This document shows positions 21,401 through 30,875 of a stretch of DNA of 31,110 bases, one piece after another. Origin of the DNA: Plakobranchus ocellatus (lineage: Eukaryota > Mollusca > Gastropoda > Plakobranchidae); NCBI GenBank assembly GCA_019648995.1, contig BLXT01003901.1, positions 181,685 through 212,794 of the forward strand, given 5' to 3'. Each line of letters starts with the position of its first letter. Positions within the stretch are counted from its first letter, which is position 1. A program made the position numbers and the translations under genes. The notes under the pieces were generated by a model. It made no database searches, was not told the origin of the DNA, and worked only from the letters and a program-made list of their open reading frames with translations.

Positions 21401-24400
21401 GCAGGGCAAGCATTTGAATAGTGAATGAAACTAGAAACTGTAAATCCAACTTCTACTGCCATTGCATACTGATAGACATAGGTTTAGATGAGAGTTACAG
21501 AGGTCATGTGACAAGAAAATTAAACCGATGGTGTGAATTCGCAGACTCTTCAACTTAACTTGTCAGAATTGTTAAAGAAAATTAGTGGCTTGTATTCCAT
21601 GACGTTATACCTTTGTGTACCCGATGAGGGTATGTGACCAAAAGCTTTTTCTAATTTTTTTTTGTAAGATTGTAATGCTTTGAACATTAAAACTAATAAT
21701 ATGCATCTTTTGTCTTAGAACCCAAGTTTGTGTGAACAATATTCAATACCAGAGAAAATTCTTTATCTTCGCTTTAGTATTAAAGTTAGGTTTTGAACCA
21801 GAAGTAAATCTATGATAGGTTCATATATGTTAAGACTTTAAGTTTAACCCAAGACACTTTATTTGGCAGCCTAAGTCCAAACAGAAAATGTCCAGGTGGA
21901 AGCCTGCACTATAATTATCATAAACGTTTTGTATAGGTAAAGCATGTCATTAGTGTATGTCATCAAATTTTTCAATGTAGGCATCGATCTAAAATTTTAA
22001 AAAATTTGAAATATTCTCGAAGAATAGTCCACTACAATATATGCAAAAAAAAAGATAAACAAAATATTAGGTCATGCTTGGAGGTGACAGTTAAATTTAG
22101 ATTTAGATTAAAACAATTTTAGAAAAATTTTTTTCATCAAAAAATTATAGGCTGGCATACGAAGTTGTAATTTCCCAGCTCAGAGAAAACTTTGTTTATG
22201 CAAAACTTGGAAAAAAATTAAACTAAACCACGCTGTCATAGTTATTCATATATAACCCCCAGACCTAAGATAGTTTATTTAGGGTTTTACTTTTTTTAAA
22301 CCAAAGATCCCATTTTTTAATTAATTATCCTGTGTGAGTATGTATAAATCAAGTCTTAAAATGATTAATGGGATGTTTTCAGCTTTTAAGTCTTTTTTTT
22401 AATATAAAATCATTAGCTATAGGTAAGCATAAAAATTAGACAAACATAAAAATGACCTTGTGGAGATGATGCTCATAATCAACTGACCTTGATCACACAG
22501 AGGTGGCTGGAAGCCCACTTCACAACCCTCGTAACAAGACCCATCAAAAGGATCGCAGGTGTTAAAAGGTCCAGCACAATGAATGCTACAGTCTGTTTCA
22601 CAGTTCAGCCCATACTTGGGACCAAGGCACTCTGCACATTTTTAAAATATCGTCACTAAGCTAGCACCACAGCTCATTTCAATTTGTTCGTTGTTTATTT
22701 TTCTTCTTCTTCTGTTTAAGATATAATTGTATTTGATTAATACATGTCTTAAGAAAATTGCTTCAGTGCGTTTTTCCAATATTAATATCATTGAAAGCTC
22801 TTAGGCTCCAAAATGCAATGATTCTAAAATAGTATTTTTTTAGCCTAAGTCTGAGTTATACCGTCAGGTTAGCTCGGAGTTGATATGTGAGGCATCACTT
22901 ACAAACTGATAAAAATTAATTTTTGAGAATTCTAATATATCCACAATCCTCTGTGAGGTGAACAATTTTTCAACTCTATTAATTAATTTCTGAAACAAAT
23001 GAACGTTATTAAGATTCATAATCATAACCTTTCAAGTTCACCTTGATCACACAGTGGAGACTGATAGCCCGTCTCACAGCCCAGGTCACATGATCCATCA
23101 ACAGGGTCACAAGCATTGTTGGGACCAGCACAGTGGCTACTGCAGTTTTGCACACATGCAAGTCCGTACTTGCCAACTGAGCAAACTGCGAGAGTGACAG
23201 AGTGGAAAGCTTATTACTTTTTGATGTATTAGTTGACCCCTACTTGGGTATGGAAAAGTTGAATGGCTTAGAAGTTCAAGTATGTACTATGCGATAAACT
23301 GAAACTCCATGGGTATGATAACAAGATTTTTAAAAATATAAAAAATGTGTTGTATGTAATTTTAAAAGCCACGACAAAGCAATATTCAATTATTGGAAAA
23401 ATTTCTTGAGAGTGAATTTAAACTATATGAGAATGGAAAAAGAGGAGCCCAGTTGCATATGAATTGTTGCAAGCTATATTGTGTGAGACCAGGATAATAA
23501 ACACAATTTACCATGGTTACTACAATTTTTATTTTTGCTGAATAATGTTTGATTTATTTTGAGCCATCACACATTGAAAAGTCAGTCATAGCAAAAAAGA
23601 TTTTATGCTTTATAGAAAGTACCAAGCATCAATTATAATTGATATCACCCACTGCAACACTCTCCCAAAGATTATCAGGGAACCTATAAGGGAAAAGTTG
23701 AGAATGAGGACAAGTGGACCTATGTTAGTTACTCTAATTTGTTCCTGTTGCAAAGCTTACCATTTTGTCCTGACACTAAACATATAAATTTACAATTTTA
23801 ACCTTCGTCACAGAGTGGGGGCTGATAGCCTACATCCTGACAGCCCTGGTCACATGATCCATCAAAAGGATTGCAACTGTTGTTTAGTCCAGCACAGTGG
23901 ACACTGCAGTTGTGTGTGCAGTCAGAGCCATAAGTTCCATTTACGCAGACTGAAATATAAACAAAAAATATTATGAATACAAAACCAAAAATCAATGCCA
24001 AGCAGTCTTGAAAATAAAATTTAACAAAATTCTGAATAAAAATTCTTGCTGTATTAAGTTTGGTTGGAGTAATATTTGTAGCATAATGCACACACCTTGT
24101 TCACATAGTGGAGGCTGATAGCCCACCTCACAGCCTTCATCACATGATCCATCAAAAGGACTACAGGTGTTGTTCAGTGCAGCACAGTGGACACTACAGC
24201 TTTCGATACAGCCTAAGCCATATGTTCCACTGGGACAAGCTAAATTTAATAAAACAAAACACTTTGAAAGTTCATGGTATCATGAAATCAGGCACAATCC
24301 AAAATTAACTCCCTAACAAAGAATACTGCTAGCTTCCCCAACAAAATAACTGGTACGTTTACAAGACATTACAGTCTTTCAAAGGTGAATCCTTTTTAAT

Positions 24401-27400
24401 GCTACTTTATAATGATGAATTCAGTATAATGATGCAGACCTGTAACTGATGTCATGTTAATAAAAAAAAATGTCCCAAGACCAGCCCAAACGAATCTGGA
24501 GTGACATTTTTCACCAGTCCCTTAGTCGATTTGATTGCCAGTAATAAAGTTTTGATCAATCCATTTCACTGAGCACTGAGTTGTTTGCTTATAATGGAGT
24601 TGTCATCAGTCCCTTAAGTTAATTTGTTTGCCACTCATAATGTTCTCACCAAACCCTTACATTGAATTGTTTGCTTATAATGGAGTCCTCACCAGTTCCT
24701 TTGATTGATTTATTTGCCTCTGATCAAGTTCTCACTAATTGTTTTGATTGATTTGTTTGCCTTTATTAGAGTTCCACAAATGACTTTGGTTAATTTGTTT
24801 GCCTTTAAAGATTTACAAAAGGTTTTAGAGGTCGTAAAAATCCCCTCACAAGATATTCTGAGAGTTTGTGATATTATGTCATGGTGCTAATACAATCTGA
24901 CGTGAAAATAGGCTTTTATTTTGTAATGGAGGCTCATAATCCAGCTCACATCCACACTCACATGATCCATCATAGGGGCTGCAACAATGAACACAGTGCA
25001 ATTTTCTAACCCATAATTAATGACCAAATTGATCATAGATGAAAATAGACAATATTCCAAGATATTTTCAAATCTTACATGGCTGGAAGGAGAAATGGGA
25101 GATGTTGGTCAATGATGTTGAGCAAAAGACTTGCAGACCTCTAAGGATGGACGCATTATTACAACGATATCTTAAACAAGAAAAATTTTCCATTTGTCAA
25201 AGAAGAAAACATCGTAGCCAGTGCAATACATTTTTCAGTACAATTTTCAAGACCTGAGTTGAATATTGATTGTATGATAGTCTAATGCTTGGGCCAGCAA
25301 AGTTTGGGTCAAAGTTATGGTATCCAAATCTTTAATAGAGGGATCAAATTTGTCATTATTGCTTATGCTAAACAATCAAATAGCATGTTTCCTTGTTTTT
25401 GCTCCTGCAACTAATTTTCTAGTTTCGTATTTTTCTTTTTCTTCTTTTTTATTGACTTTCTTCACCGACTGTTTTTGCCACTGTTGCTGCTGCTAACTAG
25501 ACAATGCTGTCAAAGTTGAATAAAGTGCCGAGATCACACAATGCAACTGCTCCCCACCTCTCAGCTCTGCAACTATGAGTGATGATACCTATAGAATATT
25601 ATCAAAGTTGAACGATCACATAATGGACGCTGATATACCTCCTCACAGCTCAGATTACATGATCGATTAAAATGGATGCTGATAGCTCTCCTCACAGCTC
25701 AGGTTACATGATCCATTAAAATGGATGCTGATAGCCCTCCTCACAGCTCAGGTTACACGATCCGTCAAAATGGATGCTGACAGCCCTCCTCACAGCTCAG
25801 GTTACACAATCCGTCAAAATGGATGCTGATAGTCCTCCTCACAGCTCAGGCTACACAATCCGTCAAAATGGATGCTGATAGCCCTCCTCACAGCTCAAGT
25901 TACATGATCCTTCAAAATGAAGTGAATAACTTTTCCAGACCACACAATGATATCTGTAGCCCATCTCACATGACCCATCATCATGGCTTAACCTGATGCT
26001 ATCAAAATTGATCAGTGTACGTAGTTCACATAATTGAGGCTGGTATTCCACCCCACAGCCGTGATCACACGATCCATCAAAATGGCTGCAACTGTCATTC
26101 CTACTACCTATTTTCTGTTGTCAAAATATAATTGAGGCAACTGAAAATCTAATAATTGCTTTTTCAACTACTACAAGGCACTATTCTAAACATCCCGTTT
26201 TTACTCTTCTAAAGTAATGAAAAAGACAGTTTGCAAAGTAAGTTAACCTTAGAATATCGTTTCAGACACAGAAAACATCAAGAAATCTTTCAAAACACGT
26301 GTGAATTTCATGTTCATTTTATTAATTAACCTTTATCACAGAGTGGGGGCTGAAAGCCAATATCACAGCCGTGGTCACATGTTCCATCGAAAGGGCTACA
26401 GGTGTTGTTTTGACCACCACAGTGTCCACTACATATCTTTGTACAGCCTGGACCATAAGTTCCGTGGTAACACTCTAGATATGAAAAAAGGTGTAAAAAC
26501 AAAATGTATTAGTTATAGCTATCAATCAAATCACACACAGCAGGTGGATATATTTATTTATGAATGTCAGTGAAAAATGCTCAGCTTCTTCTATCCAAAT
26601 AATTCATACCTGCTTTTGATACTTTAATGAAACAAAATTGAAAGTTCCATTATTTTTAAATTCAAAGTTAAAGAATGTGCTGAAAATGCTAGCTGGTAAA
26701 TACCTTGATCACAAAATGGGGGCTGGTAGCCCAGCTCACAGCCCTGGTCACATGATCCATCAAAAGGTCTGCAAGTGCTGTTAGTTCCAGCGCAGTAAAC
26801 ACTACAGTTTTGTGTGCAGTTTAGTCCATAACTGCCAACATCACAAACTGTTGATATGAACAAAAAATGGAATCAACATTTTCTTCCTTACAAATTTACA
26901 TCATTATGCAAAACAAAAAGTGTAAGAATCTGTTGAAATTGTTATCAAACTTTATAAGCTAAAATAAAAATACTGTCTCTAATGTTAGTTTTCAAATTAC
27001 ATTTGTAATACTATTATTTCAGGCAATAGTCAAATTGTTCATAATATCAAGCCATAGGAAAACAATCTTTTTTTGGGGGGGACTTTAGAAATCATTACAG
27101 CTACATCAAAGACTTAGAGCATTACATTTTTTAGGCTGAAACAAATGAAAACTTTATATTCCAACCTGGCTTACTTATGAAAATTTTGTTTGCCTTAAGT
27201 TCTGGTCTTGCTTAGCTCAACTTTGATAATAAATGACGAATGAATTAAGTGAGACTTTTTTTTTTCTTATCTTGAACAGACAAACACTTGAATGAGCTTG
27301 ACTCAAAGCACATCCACCTTCCTTTACATTTAAATCACTGACAAGACATTCTATGAAATAATTATGTGATGATATTAATGAATACTAAATGCATTATCCT

Positions 27401-30400
27401 TAAACTCTTACATTTTTCACAGAATGGAGACTGAAAGCCAGCATCACAGCCGTGGTCACATTTTCCATCAAAAGGGCTACAGGTATTGTTTTGACCAGCA
27501 CAGTGTCCACGACATATCTGTGTACAGCCAGGCCCATAGGTTCCAAGATAACACTCTAAAATTATTGTCGAAACGTAAATTATCAGTTCAAAAGTCACCA
27601 GAATCAAATATAAAAAGATGCTCATTTTGATAACACGTCAATTTACAGTTAACAAGTTCTACTCTTTTAGAACAGCAAATAGTATAAAACTGATTTTTAA
27701 AATTTGAAGGGATAACTTTTCACCAGTTCTATTATTTCAAATTCAATGTTTTGATAAGAATGTTAGCTTGTACATACCTTGATCACAGAGTGGAGGCTGG
27801 TAGCCCAGCTCACAGCCCTCGTCACATGACCCATCAAAACGGCTGCAAGTGCTGTTAGTTCCAGCACAGTAGACACTACAGCTTTGTGCGCAATTTTGTC
27901 CATAGCTGCCATCATCACAAACTGTTGATAGAAATAGGAAATTGGAATCCATGTTTTGTTTCTAACATCTGTAAATTATTATACAAAAATGTATGTCTTT
28001 CTTCTCTATCTTAATAAGATGAGATAATAATGTTGTTTTCCAAATTGCCTTTACATGGCTATGATTTCAATGATTTTAAAGTCGGGGAAAATTGTTATAA
28101 CTAATACTAAGCCATGCATACAAGCACCCTTTTTAAAAGTCTTTTGAAATCCAGACAAGGCACCTAAAGAGAAACTTTCATAACATAAACATTGAAGACT
28201 TCATTTTAATATGCCTTTGTGTGCTAAGAAGAGATGCAAATTTTACATACCAACTCTGCTTCCTTATAAAATGTTTTTTTTGTCTTAAAAGCATGTCCTT
28301 GCTATGCCCAGATTTGAAAGTAAAGAAAAATCAGTTAAATGAGGTTTTATATTTCCCAAGCTTGACATTAAAGAGATCCACCTTTCACCGCATTAAAATT
28401 TTTCACAAGACAATCCATCAGATGAATAAAGTGATAAATAACTACTTTATTGAATGGCATTATCTTTATTTTCTTACCTTTGTCACAGAGTGGAGGCTGA
28501 AAGCCAACATCACAGCCATGGTCACATGTCCCATCAAAAGGGCTACAAGTGTTGTTTTGACCAGCACAATGTCTACTACATGTCTGTGCACAGCCAAGAC
28601 CATAGGTTCCAAGATAACACTCTGAAAGTGAAAATGACATAACATAATGGATTTATAACTGGGCTGTTTAAATTATACATTGGGAAATGGAACTTATAAG
28701 TTATAAAATAATTTCATCACTTATTTAATCACCATAGATCATCCATACTTATTTTAGTATCTATAAAGAAATTCAAAAGGTTTTCTATTTTCATTCAAAA
28801 TCAAGTTAAACAATTCATTTGCTGAAAATGTTAGCTGATGCATACCTTGATCACAGAGTGGAGGCTGGTAACCCAGCTCACAGCCCTGGTCACATGACCC
28901 ATCAAAAGGTCTGCAAGTGCTGTTAGTTCCAGCACAGTAGACACTACAGTTTTGTGTGCAGTTTAGTCCATAACTGCCAACATCACAAACTGTTGATAGG
29001 AACAAAAAATGGAATCAACATTTTCTTCCTTACAAGTTTACATCATTATACAAAACGAAAAGTGTAAGAATCTGTTGAAATTGTTATCAAACTTTACAAG
29101 CTAAAATAAAAATACTGTCTCTAATGTTTGTTTTCAAATTACATTTGTAATACTATTATTTCAGGCAATATTCAAATTGTTCATAATATCGAGCCATAGA
29201 AAAACAATCTTTTTTCTTTTTTAGGACTTTAGAAATCATTACAGCTACATCAAAGACATATAGCTTTACATTTTTTAGGCTGAGACAACTGAAAACTTTA
29301 TATTCCAACCTGGCTTACATATGAAAATTTTGTTTGCCTTAAGTTCTGGTCTTGCTTTGCCCAACTTTGATAATAAATGACAAATGAATTAAGTGAGACT
29401 TTTTTTTTCTTATCTTGAACCGACAAACACTTGAATGAGCTTGACTCAAAGCACATCCACCTTCCTTTACATTTAAATCACTGACAAGGCATTCCATGAA
29501 ATAATTAAAGTGATGATATTAATGAATACTAAATGCATTATCCTTATACTCTTACATTTTTCACAGAATGGAGACTGAAAGCCAGCATCACAGCCGTGGT
29601 CACATTTTCCATCAAAAGGGCTACAGGTATTGTTTTGACCAGCACAATGTCCACTACATGTCTGTGCACAGCCAAGACCATAGGTTCCAAGATAACACTC
29701 TGAAAGTGAAAATGACATAACATAATGGATTTATAACTGGGCTATTTAAATAATAAATCGGGAAATGGAACTTATAAGTTATATAACAATTTCATCACTT
29801 ATTTTATGACCATAGATCATCCATACTTATTTTAATATCTAAAAAGAAAATTTCAAAAGGTTTTCTATTTTCATTCAAGACTGAGTTAAAGAATTTTTTT
29901 GCTGAAAATGTTAGCTGATACATACCTTGATCACATTGTGGAGCTTGGTAGCCCGGCTCACAGCCCAGGTCACATGACCCATCAAAACGGCTGCAAGTGC
30001 TGTTAGTTCCAGCACAGTAGACACTACAGCTTTGTGTGCAATTTTGGCCATAACTACCAACATCACAAACTGGAGGTTGCAAAAAAAAATAGCTATAACA
30101 AAAAATTAATATTTTGTTCTTTTCGTGGAGTGCGGTATTTGTATACTTTTTTCACTTCTTTTCGTGGAGAACTTTTCATCATAAATATTTAGTGATAATT
30201 CGAAATATTTCCCATATTTTTCAAATGAAGGGATTACTGCCTCTTTTTTTTTAGGTACTCTTTAACTTCATTGAGTATGGATTTCTAATTCTTTAAGGGA
30301 GACTAGCAGACTCCACTCATTCCACTTCCATAGATATTTATAGTCTAAGTCCTAATGTGAATTTTCCAAAGATAAGCATTATTCTTTACCAGCGCAGTAT

Positions 30401-30875
30401 CCATGAACAAACTGACATTAATAAAACACAATCATTTATGCTATCAATCAATGTGGTCTTTGGAGAGTAAAAGTTCTATTTCAGAATGCTTCTTTTGGCT
30501 AAACAAATGAACTTTTGAGTTTCTTTTAGCAGAACTTTTTTTTTAGCCCTTAAAATTCTACAGAGTTGTCTAAAAAATTAGACTCCAAGCAATATTAGTA
30601 TTTTCAAAAATGGTGTATAAGTAAAGATTTTAAAGAATTTATGATAGGGCACAACATATGTAATGCTTGAATAAAATTTTACTAGCCTTAAAGATACTGT
30701 TAAAGCCTTTTGATGATTTTTACAGTCGTACCTTGATCACAAAGCGGAGGCTGATAGCCCACACTACAGCCCTGGTCACATGACCCGTCAAATGGGCTGC
30801 AGTTGCTGTTAGTTCCAGCACAGAAGATGCTGCATCGTTGTGCACATTGCAATCCATACATGCCATCAGGACAGA
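18282..30875 (-). CDS. EGF-repeat type I transmembrane receptor gene (16 exons in window, 5' partial, tail unresolved)
   Basis: Fifteen exons each encode one EGF-like module and join in frame to a transmembrane exon. The modules share C-x8-C-x3-C-x3-C-x6-C-x6-C-x3-C-x8-C with the consensus GxYGxxC, CAGxNxTC, PFDGxCDxGC, GYQPPLCDQ. All module exons are phase 1-1, bounded by GT-AG, and introns run from 147 to about 2,090 bp. The last exon gives a Ser/Asn-rich stalk, a helix of about 23 hydrophobic residues and Lys-Arg, the usual stop-transfer of a type I protein. The ectodomain would thus be extracellular and disulfide-rich. The style resembles MEGF10/SREC-like scavenger receptors and EGF-rich ectodomains annotated on molluscan receptor-type phosphatases. 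That comparison comes from family knowledge, and no ligand or signalling domain is visible. The signal peptide must lie beyond 31,110. Confidence 0.88.
18418..19200 (-). other. Intron between last EGF exon and TM exon
   Basis: 783 bp, GTAAG...CAG. Nothing else was recognised in it. Confidence 0.8.
19201..19344 (-). CDS. EGF-like module exon (most membrane-proximal)
   Basis: 144 nt, acceptor CACCAG|TA, donor A|GTAAG, phase 1-1. The module reads VCSPGTYGRGC ... CAGPNSTC, SPFDGTCDQGC and EMGYQPPLC, with all eight Cys at standard spacing. It ends CIIS-like (Cys-Ile-Ile then split codon) instead of CDQ, which fits the switch to the stalk. Confidence 0.9.
   Translation of the reverse strand, partial: YAHQGPMAEVVHRIAVVTVLDLTQPVALLMELVTKDVKWATNLLFVS
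20469..20612 (-). CDS. EGF-like module exon
   Basis: 144 nt, phase 1-1, donor CAAG|GTAAGC. The module reads VCFNGTYGQDC, CAGPYNTC, NPFDGSCKQFC, DTGHQSPLCDQ. It is more diverged than the rest (KQF replaces DxG before Cys7). It has an NGT sequon near the start instead of the usual one before Cys5. Confidence 0.9.
20613..22487 (-). other. 1.9-kb intron, nothing recognised
   Basis: No relict EGF exon was visible. Around 21,480-21,650 the + strand contains a stretch with short frames of possible retroelement origin, but no motif I can name. Confidence 0.6.
22488..22631 (-). CDS. EGF-like module exon
   Basis: 144 nt, phase 1-1, acceptor GTGCAG|AG, donor CAAG|GTCAGT. The module reads ECLGPKYGLNC, CAGPFNTC, DPFDGSCYEGC, EVGFQPPLCDQ. 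Eight Cys at standard spacing; no N-x-S/T sequon before Cys5. Confidence 0.9.
23042..23185 (-). CDS. EGF-like module exon
   Basis: 144 nt, phase 1-1, acceptor CTCGCAG|TT, donor CAAG|GTGAAC. The module reads VCSVGKYGLAC, CAGPNNAC, DPVDGSCDLGC, ETGYQSPLCDQ. Cysteines complete; the PFDG motif is PVDG here. Confidence 0.9.
23803..23949 (-). CDS. EGF-like module exon, one codon longer than the others
   Basis: 147 nt, phase 1-1, donor GAAG|GTTAAA. The module reads VCVNGTYGSDC, CAGLNNSC, NPFDGSCDQGC, QDVGYQPPLCDE. The Cys7-Cys8 loop has nine residues instead of eight, the only length change among the fifteen modules. Two sequons (NGT, NNS). Confidence 0.9.
24096..24239 (-). CDS. EGF-like module exon
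   Basis: 144 nt, phase 1-1, acceptor TTTAG|CT, donor CAAG|GTGTGTG. The module reads CPSGTYGLGC, CAALNNTC, SPFDGSCDEGC, EVGYQPPLCEQ. It is separated from the next downstream exon by only 146 bp, the shortest intron in the gene. Confidence 0.9.
24500..24815 (+). repeat. Degenerate 43-bp tandem repeat inside an intron
   Basis: A GTTTGC-like landmark occurs at 24,583, 24,626, 24,669, 24,712, 24,755 and 24,797 (steps of 43, 43, 43, 43, 42), with a weaker copy at 24,533. The unit runs approximately GTTCTCACCA-CC-TT-GATTGATTTGTTTGCCT-TAAT. Unit similarity is moderate, so the array is old. Confidence 0.8.
24921..25010 (-). pseudogene. Relict EGF-like exon, internally deleted
   Basis: The - strand reads CSPYDGSCECGCELDYEPPL with the last Cys replaced (LQN for LCD) and no GT donor. 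The 5' half is squeezed to a NCTVF-like remnant. It matches the family motif CSPFDGSCDxGCExGYQPPLC. Not codable as a module. Confidence 0.75.
25011..25530. other. Intronic DNA, nothing recognised
   Basis: A 72-codon + frame at 25,039-25,257 has no known domain and is on the strand opposite the host gene. Probably chance. Confidence 0.4.
25531..25600 (-). pseudogene. Very degraded EGF exon fragment
   Basis: GATCACACAATGC followed by CTCCCCACCTCTCAGCTC on the + strand resembles the reverse of the ...CELGYQPPLCDQ end of a module. It is preceded by TCAAAGTTGAA, the same sequence that precedes the next fragment at about 25,600. A weak remnant. Confidence 0.4.
25608..25925 (-). repeat. 49-bp minisatellite made from the 3' half of an EGF exon
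   Basis: The landmark CCTCACAGCTCA occurs at 25,641, 25,690, 25,739, 25,788, 25,837 and 25,886, exactly 49 bp apart, so there are six units. On the - strand one unit reads DGSCNLSCEEGYQHPF, clearly the DGSCDxGCExGYQPPL part of the module. Because 49 is not a multiple of 3, the frame is lost at each junction and the array cannot encode repeated modules. Confidence 0.9.
26024..26105 (-). pseudogene. 3' half of an EGF-like exon, orphaned
   Basis: The - strand reads NDSCSHFDGSCDHGC, then GVEYQPQLCE, then L and a possible donor (CTAC|GTAC). Upstream there is no GTYGxxC...CAG half and no acceptor at the right distance. Four of eight Cys remain. Confidence 0.75.
26331..26474 (-). CDS. EGF-like module exon, repeat unit 2, position 4
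   Basis: 144 nt, phase 1-1, acceptor ATCTAG|AG, donor AAAG|GTTAAT. The module reads ECYHGTYGPGC, CGGQNNTC, SPFDGTCDHGC, DIGFQPPLCDK. It corresponds to the exon at 28,478. CAG has become CGG. Confidence 0.9.
26704..26847 (-). CDS. EGF-like module exon, repeat unit 2, position 3
   Basis: 144 nt, phase 1-1, donor CAAG|GTATTT. The module reads CDVGSYGLNC, CAGTNSTC, RPFDGSCDQGC, ELGYQPPFCDQ. At protein level the only difference I see from the exon at 28,846 is Phe for Leu before Cys8. Confidence 0.92.
27412..27555 (-). CDS. EGF-like module exon, repeat unit 2, position 2
   Basis: 144 nt, phase 1-1, acceptor TTTTAG|AG, donor AAAT|GTAAGA. The module reads ECYLGTYGPGC, CAGQNNTC, SPFDGKCDHGC, DAGFQSPFCEK. 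The split codon is T|TT (Phe) instead of the usual Val. Confidence 0.92.
27778..27921 (-). CDS. EGF-like module exon, repeat unit 2, position 1
   Basis: 144 nt, phase 1-1, donor CAAG|GTATGT. The module reads VCDDGSYGQNC, CAGTNSTC, SRFDGSCDEGC, ELGYQPPLCDQ. It pairs with the exon at 29,926 (shared SRFDG). Confidence 0.92.
28478..28621 (-). CDS. EGF-like module exon, repeat unit 1, position 4
   Basis: 144 nt, phase 1-1, acceptor TTTCAG|AG, donor AAAG|GTAAGA. The module reads ECYLGTYGLGC, CSRHCAGQNNTC, SPFDGTCDHGC, DVGFQPPLCDK. The Arg in SRHC differs from the Gly of its relatives. Confidence 0.92.
28846..28989 (-). CDS. EGF-like module exon, repeat unit 1, position 3
   Basis: 144 nt, phase 1-1, acceptor CAACAG|TT, donor CAAG|GTATGC. 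The module reads CDVGSYGLNC, CAGTNSTC, RPFDGSCDQGC, ELGYQPPLCDQ. Its upstream intron (28,990-29,555) is nearly the same sequence as 26,848-27,411. Confidence 0.92.
29556..29699 (-). CDS. EGF-like module exon, repeat unit 1, position 2 (mosaic)
   Basis: 144 nt, phase 1-1, acceptor TTTCAG|AG, donor AAAT|GTAAGA. The module reads ECYLGTYGLGC, CSGHCAGQNNTC, SPFDGKCDHGC, DAGFQSPFCEK. The first half matches the exon at 28,478 and the second half the exon at 27,412. Confidence 0.92.
29926..30069 (-). CDS. EGF-like module exon, repeat unit 1, position 1
   Basis: 144 nt, phase 1-1, acceptor after a T9 run, CCTCCAG|TT, donor CAAG|GTATGT. The module reads VCDVGSYGQNC, CAGTNSTC, SRFDGSCDLGC, EPGYQAPQCDQ. 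Confidence 0.92.
30070..30731 (-). other. Intron, nothing recognised
   Basis: 662 bp between the first duplicated exon and the outermost module exon. It contains a short TTTTCGTGGAG direct repeat (about 30,120 and 30,160). Confidence 0.6.
30732..30875 (-). CDS. EGF-like module exon (most N-terminal in window)
   Basis: 144 nt, phase 1-1, acceptor TTTTCAG|TC, donor CAAG|GTACGA. The module reads VCPDGMYGLQC, CSIFCAGTNSNC, SPFDGSCDQGC, SVGYQPPLCDQ. Since it starts in phase 1, at least one further coding exon must lie upstream beyond the window. The usual sequon is changed to NSN. Confidence 0.9.

Noticed and set aside
25039-25257. 72-codon + strand frame in the intron
   Set aside because: No known motif, opposite strand to the host gene; consistent with chance in this length of DNA.
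28221-28642. Plus-strand open frames overlapping the EGF exons (also at 24,108, 26,301, 27,424)
   Set aside because: Shadows of the - strand exons. They lack conserved motifs, and the - strand reading has exact exon boundaries and conserved cysteines.
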